Assembly (NCBI GenBank): GCA_029555885.1
Contig: JAKPQT010000523.1
Span: forward strand, 1 to 14,983
Origin: Chloroflexota bacterium
GTDB lineage: Bacteria; Chloroflexota; Anaerolineae; CG2-30-64-16
Direction of reading: 5' to 3'
Length of the DNA: 14,983 nucleotides
A program made the position numbers and the translations under genes. Shown here one piece after another: positions 12,554 through 14,983 of this stretch. The notes beneath the pieces were generated by a model. The model made no database searches, was not told the origin of the DNA, and saw only the letters and a list, made by a program, of their open reading frames with translations. Each line of letters begins with the position of its first letter. Positions within the stretch are counted from its first letter, which is position 1.

Positions 12554-13927
12554 ATGCGCGACCCACTTGACCGGCCCAACATCATCCTCATCAACTGCGA
12601 CGACCTGGGTTACGGCGACCTCGGCTGCTACGGCTCGGAGGTGAACCGAACACCCCACCTGGACCGCATGGCAGCGGAAGGACTGCGCTGCACCGACTTT
12701 TACATGGCGTCCTCTCTCTGCTCGCCGTCGCGTGGGGCCATGCTCACCGGCTGTTATCCGCGGCGCATCGGGTTCGACAGGTTCGAGGGGCAGCACGTCC
12801 TCTTCCCGGGTCAGGGCGTCGGGCTGCACCCGAACGAGGTCACCATTGCGGACCTGCTGCGGGGTCAGGGCTATGCCACGTACATGGTCGGCAAGTGGCA
12901 CTGCGGCGACCAGCCGGAGTTCCTGCCCACGCGCCACGGGTTCGACGGCTACTATGGCCTGCCCTACAGCAACGACATGGGCATCCAGGCCAGCAACCTC
13001 TTCTGGCCCATGCCGCCCCTGCCGCTCCTGCGCAACGAGGAGGTTATCGAGGAGCAGCCCGACCAGGCCTCGTTGACCTCGCGCTATGTCGAAGAGAGCG
13101 TGCGCTTTATCCGCGCGCACCGCGACACGCCATTCTTCCTCTACCTCGCGCATATGCACGTCCACCTGCCGCATTATCCGCCGTGGCGCTTCCTCAAGAC
13201 CGCCATCAACGGGCCGTACGGCGCGGCGGTCGAGTGCATCGACTGGAGCACCGGCGTGCTGCTGCATGAGCTGCGGCGGCTGGGACTGGACCATAACACG
13301 CTCGTCGTCTTCACCTCGGATAACGGGTCACGCGGGGACCGTGGGGGCAGCAACCTGCCGCTGCGCGGGGGCAAGTTCACCACCTGGGAAGGCGGGCTGC
13401 GCGTGCCCTGCATCCTGTGGTGGCCCGGTGTCGTGCCCGCGGGCAGCACCACCGGAGAGATCGTCACCTCGCTCGACTTCCTGCCCACCTTCGCCGCGCT
13501 GGCCGGCACGGCTGCGCCAACCGACCGGATCATCGACGGGCTGGATATGAGGGATCTCATCCGAATGCCGGTCGGTTGCGGGCCGCGCGAGACCTTCTTC
13601 TACTACATGGGCGACCGCCTGCACGCGGTCCGGCGCGGGCCGTGGAAGCTGCACGTGTGGCGCGACAATAGCGCGGTCAGCGAGCTGTACAACCTGGTGG
13701 ATGACCGGGCCGAGACGCGCAATGTGGCCGCCGAACAGCCTGACGTGGTCGCCGCACTGGAGGCCCTGGCAGAGACCATGCGCGAGGACATTGGGGATGG
13801 CGCGACCGGCGCGGCCGGGCTGAACCGCCGGCCTATCGGGCAGGTAGCGCATCCGCAGACCCTTACGCAATATGACCCCGATTACCCGTACATGGCCGCG
13901 ATGTATGATCTACCGGACAGAGGGTAG
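12554..13927 (+). CDS. Type I sulfatase (formylglycine-dependent)
   Basis: 457 residues; removes sulfate esters, probably from a carbohydrate. The active-site signature C56-S-P-S-R60 (SLCSPSRGAMLTG) is the Cys form that is converted to formylglycine. Metal and sulfate ligands are visible: D16/D17 in INCDDLGYGDLG, K114 and H116 in VGKWHCG, His in HMHVHLPH (202-207), D256/N257 in TSDNGS and K274 in GGKFTTWEGG. The C-terminal region (RRGPWKLHVWRDN, ELYNLVDDRAETRNVA) is the usual sulfatase small domain. AAGGAGG lies 4 nt before the ATG at 12554. No signal peptide is seen, so it may act inside the cell on imported oligosaccharides, unlike many exported relatives. No formylglycine-generating enzyme is in the window. 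The stop codon is in the gtagagacg motif. A beta-mannosidase follows on the same strand. Confidence 0.95.
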   Translation: MRDPLDRPNIILINCDDLGYGDLGCYGSEVNRTPHLDRMAAEGLRCTDFYMASSLCSPSRGAMLTGCYPRRIGFDRFEGQHVLFPGQGVGLHPNEVTIADLLRGQGYATYMVGKWHCGDQPEFLPTRHGFDGYYGLPYSNDMGIQASNLFWPMPPLPLLRNEEVIEEQPDQASLTSRYVEESVRFIRAHRDTPFFLYLAHMHVHLPHYPPWRFLKTAINGPYGAAVECIDWSTGVLLHELRRLGLDHNTLVVFTSDNGSRGDRGGSNLPLRGGKFTTWEGGLRVPCILWWPGVVPAGSTTGEIVTSLDFLPTFAALAGTAAPTDRIIDGLDMRDLIRMPVGCGPRETFFYYMGDRLHAVRRGPWKLHVWRDNSAVSELYNLVDDRAETRNVAAEQPDVVAALEALAETMREDIGDGATGAAGLNRRPIGQVAHPQTLTQYDPDYPYMAAMYDLPDRG

Positions 13928-14050
13928 AGACGCCTGGCGACTGAAGTCACGGCTACAGGTAGCGAAGTCTGCCTGCGCAGACCGACACGGGGCAGCCGGC
14001 GAAGGCCAGCTTTGTAAGGGTGGCAGCGGTTTCGAACCGCCCGGCCAGTT
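13924..14050. repeat. Probable interspersed repeat with several hairpins between sulfatase and mannosidase genes
   Basis: The stretch begins gtagagacg, sharing that 9-mer with the palindrome at 10350. It contains a run of short hairpins: gact/agtc near 13939-13948, gtctgc (13967-13972) with gcagac (13977-13982), and gcggtt (14026-14031) with aaccgc (14035-14040). No open frame with a ribosome site lies in it. The arrangement resembles multi-hairpin intergenic repeats I associate with Chloroflexota and cyanobacterial genomes; genome copy number is needed to confirm. The element ends just before the ribosome site of the next gene. Confidence 0.5.
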
Positions 14051-14067
14051 TCTCGAGGAGAACAACG

Positions 14068-14983
14068 ATGCACATCGACTTGAACGGAACCTGGCAATTG
14101 CGGTGGACAGACGGGCAGCGCGGGGATCAGCTTCCGCGACTGTTGGTGGACGAGCCAGACCTCGCGCGGGCCATCCCCGCGCAGGTGCCCGGCGAGATAC
14201 ACCTGGACCTGGTTGCAGCCGGGCTCATCGCTGAGCCGGCGCTGGGGCTCAACAGCCTCGCGTGTCGCTGGGTGGAGGAGGCGAAGTGGAGCTACCTGCG
14301 CACGTTCGATGCCCCGCCGCTCGAACCGGGCCAGCGCGCGTGGCTGGTGCTGGAAGGCTTGGAGCTCCATGCGGCGGTGTATCTTAACGGTGAACTGGTC
14401 GGCAGCCACGCGAACGCGTTCTATCCCTGCCGCATCGAAGTGACCGGCAGGCTGCGGCCCGGTGTGAACCGCGTGCTCGTCCAGGTGGAGGCGGGGCTGT
14501 TCGCATCCGCCGACCGTCCGGGCCAGGGCTACGGCATGAACCCGGATTCCACCTGGACCAAGCGCAACTGGCATCGCACCGTGCAGTCATCGTTCGGCTG
14601 GGACTGGTCGCCACGTCTGCTCAACGTGGGCATCACCGGCGGTGCGCGGCTGGAGGTCACCTCCGCCGCGCGGCTGGAGACGCTCGTCGTGCTGGCGGAG
14701 GTCACGCCCGACTTGGATGAGGGCACGGTGACTGCGCGCGTCTTTGTGGAGGGGCTGGCGGACGAGGCCCAGGCAGGGCGGCTGCAGGTGATTGTGGAGG
14801 GGTCGACTGGCGTGCATGGGACAGCAGTTGACGTAACGATTGATCCCGGTCTTCATCCCATCGAAGCGCAGGTGCGCGTGCCGCAGCCTGCGCTGTGGTG
14901 GCCGGTGAATCACGGCGGGCAGCCGTTGTATACGGTCCGCGCCACGCTGACTGTGGGCGACGTGAAGATCGGCGCGGCGGAGC
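14068..14983 (+). CDS. Beta-mannosidase, glycoside hydrolase family 2 (partial, C-terminus beyond window)
   Basis: The 305 visible residues are open to the window edge. Beta-mannosidases release mannose from the non-reducing ends of beta-linked mannosides. The N-terminal sugar-binding domain shows the mannosidase pattern: MHIDLNGTWQLRW, AQVPGEIHLDLVAAGLI, WSYLRTFDAPPLEPGQRAWLVLEGLE, AAVYLNGELVG and VNRVLVQVEAG. The mannosidase-specific stretch WTKRNWHRTVQSSFGWDWSP lies at about residues 168-187. After it begins an immunoglobulin-like domain (LVVLAEVTPD, PALWWPVNHGGQPLYTV). The catalytic (TIM-barrel) domain is outside. GAGGAG lies 7 nt before the ATG at 14068. No signal peptide is seen. It follows the sulfatase by 140 nt, most of it repeat DNA, and the two may be one transcription unit for glycan breakdown. 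Confidence 0.92.
   Translation, partial: MHIDLNGTWQLRWTDGQRGDQLPRLLVDEPDLARAIPAQVPGEIHLDLVAAGLIAEPALGLNSLACRWVEEAKWSYLRTFDAPPLEPGQRAWLVLEGLELHAAVYLNGELVGSHANAFYPCRIEVTGRLRPGVNRVLVQVEAGLFASADRPGQGYGMNPDSTWTKRNWHRTVQSSFGWDWSPRLLNVGITGGARLEVTSAARLETLVVLAEVTPDLDEGTVTARVFVEGLADEAQAGRLQVIVEGSTGVHGTAVDVTIDPGLHPIEAQVRVPQPALWWPVNHGGQPLYTVRATLTVGDVKIGAAE

Noticed and set aside
14026..14040. tRNA T-arm-like sequence (ggtttcgaacc).
   Set aside because: No matching acceptor, D or anticodon arms nearby; it is better explained as one hairpin of the intergenic repeat.
1..14983. CRISPR array, insertion sequence, integrase or phage genes.
   Set aside because: No regularly spaced direct repeats, no transposase or integrase-like frames and no phage structural genes were found.

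Overview
This GC-rich window looks like the chromosome of a member of the Chloroflexota (an Anaerolineae-like bacterium). That placement is inferred from several things together: a LysM protein of the style common in that phylum, a DUF5679-type mini zinc ribbon, an effector-associated-domain (EAD1-like) protein, an LplB-type sugar permease, a phytanoyl-CoA dioxygenase-family gene, and palindromic intergenic repeats. No rRNA, tRNA, CRISPR array, integrase or transposase was seen. Both ends cut through genes.

Layout. (1) 1-560, minus: N-terminal part of an LplB/YtcP-type sugar ABC permease. (2) 905-2107, plus: a 400-residue regulator with an HTH-like segment, a decayed histidine-kinase ATPase-like segment and an intact receiver domain. 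(3) 5696 down to 2251, minus: polyphosphate kinase (ppk1), followed 37 nt later by a three-part protein (EAD1-like, macro-like, nucleoside-deoxyribosyltransferase/TIR-like). The pair appears to be driven by a near-consensus promoter at 5737-5765. (4) 5905-7536, plus: a DUF1905/YdeI protein and a secreted LysM protein, closed by a strong terminator. (5) 7737-10353, plus: a 52-residue zinc ribbon, then an overlapping antitoxin, MazF/PemK-like toxin and DUF6909-like gene. (6) 12429 down to 10390, minus: an adenosine deaminase-family enzyme and a phytanoyl-CoA dioxygenase-family enzyme, each with its own upstream region and a clear palindrome. (7) 12554-14983, plus: a type I sulfatase and the start of a GH2 beta-mannosidase.

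How the genes may work together. The sulfatase, beta-mannosidase and sugar permease suggest uptake and breakdown of a sulfated or mannose-containing glycan. Several other genes handle nucleotides or bases: polyphosphate kinase, the deoxyribosyltransferase-like effector, the DUF6909-like protein with a nucleoside-phosphorylase-like C-terminus, and adenosine deaminase. Together with the toxin-antitoxin pair, these give the middle of the window a stress or conflict flavour. The best candidate for something new is the EAD1-macro-deoxyribosyltransferase-like protein coupled to ppk1. The toxin-antitoxin-DUF6909 overlapping cluster comes second.

The intergenic DNA is also notable. Three genes (the DUF6909-like gene, adenosine deaminase and the sulfatase) have their stop codons inside palindromic or repeat-like DNA. 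Two of those stops lie in the same 9-mer, gtagagacg.
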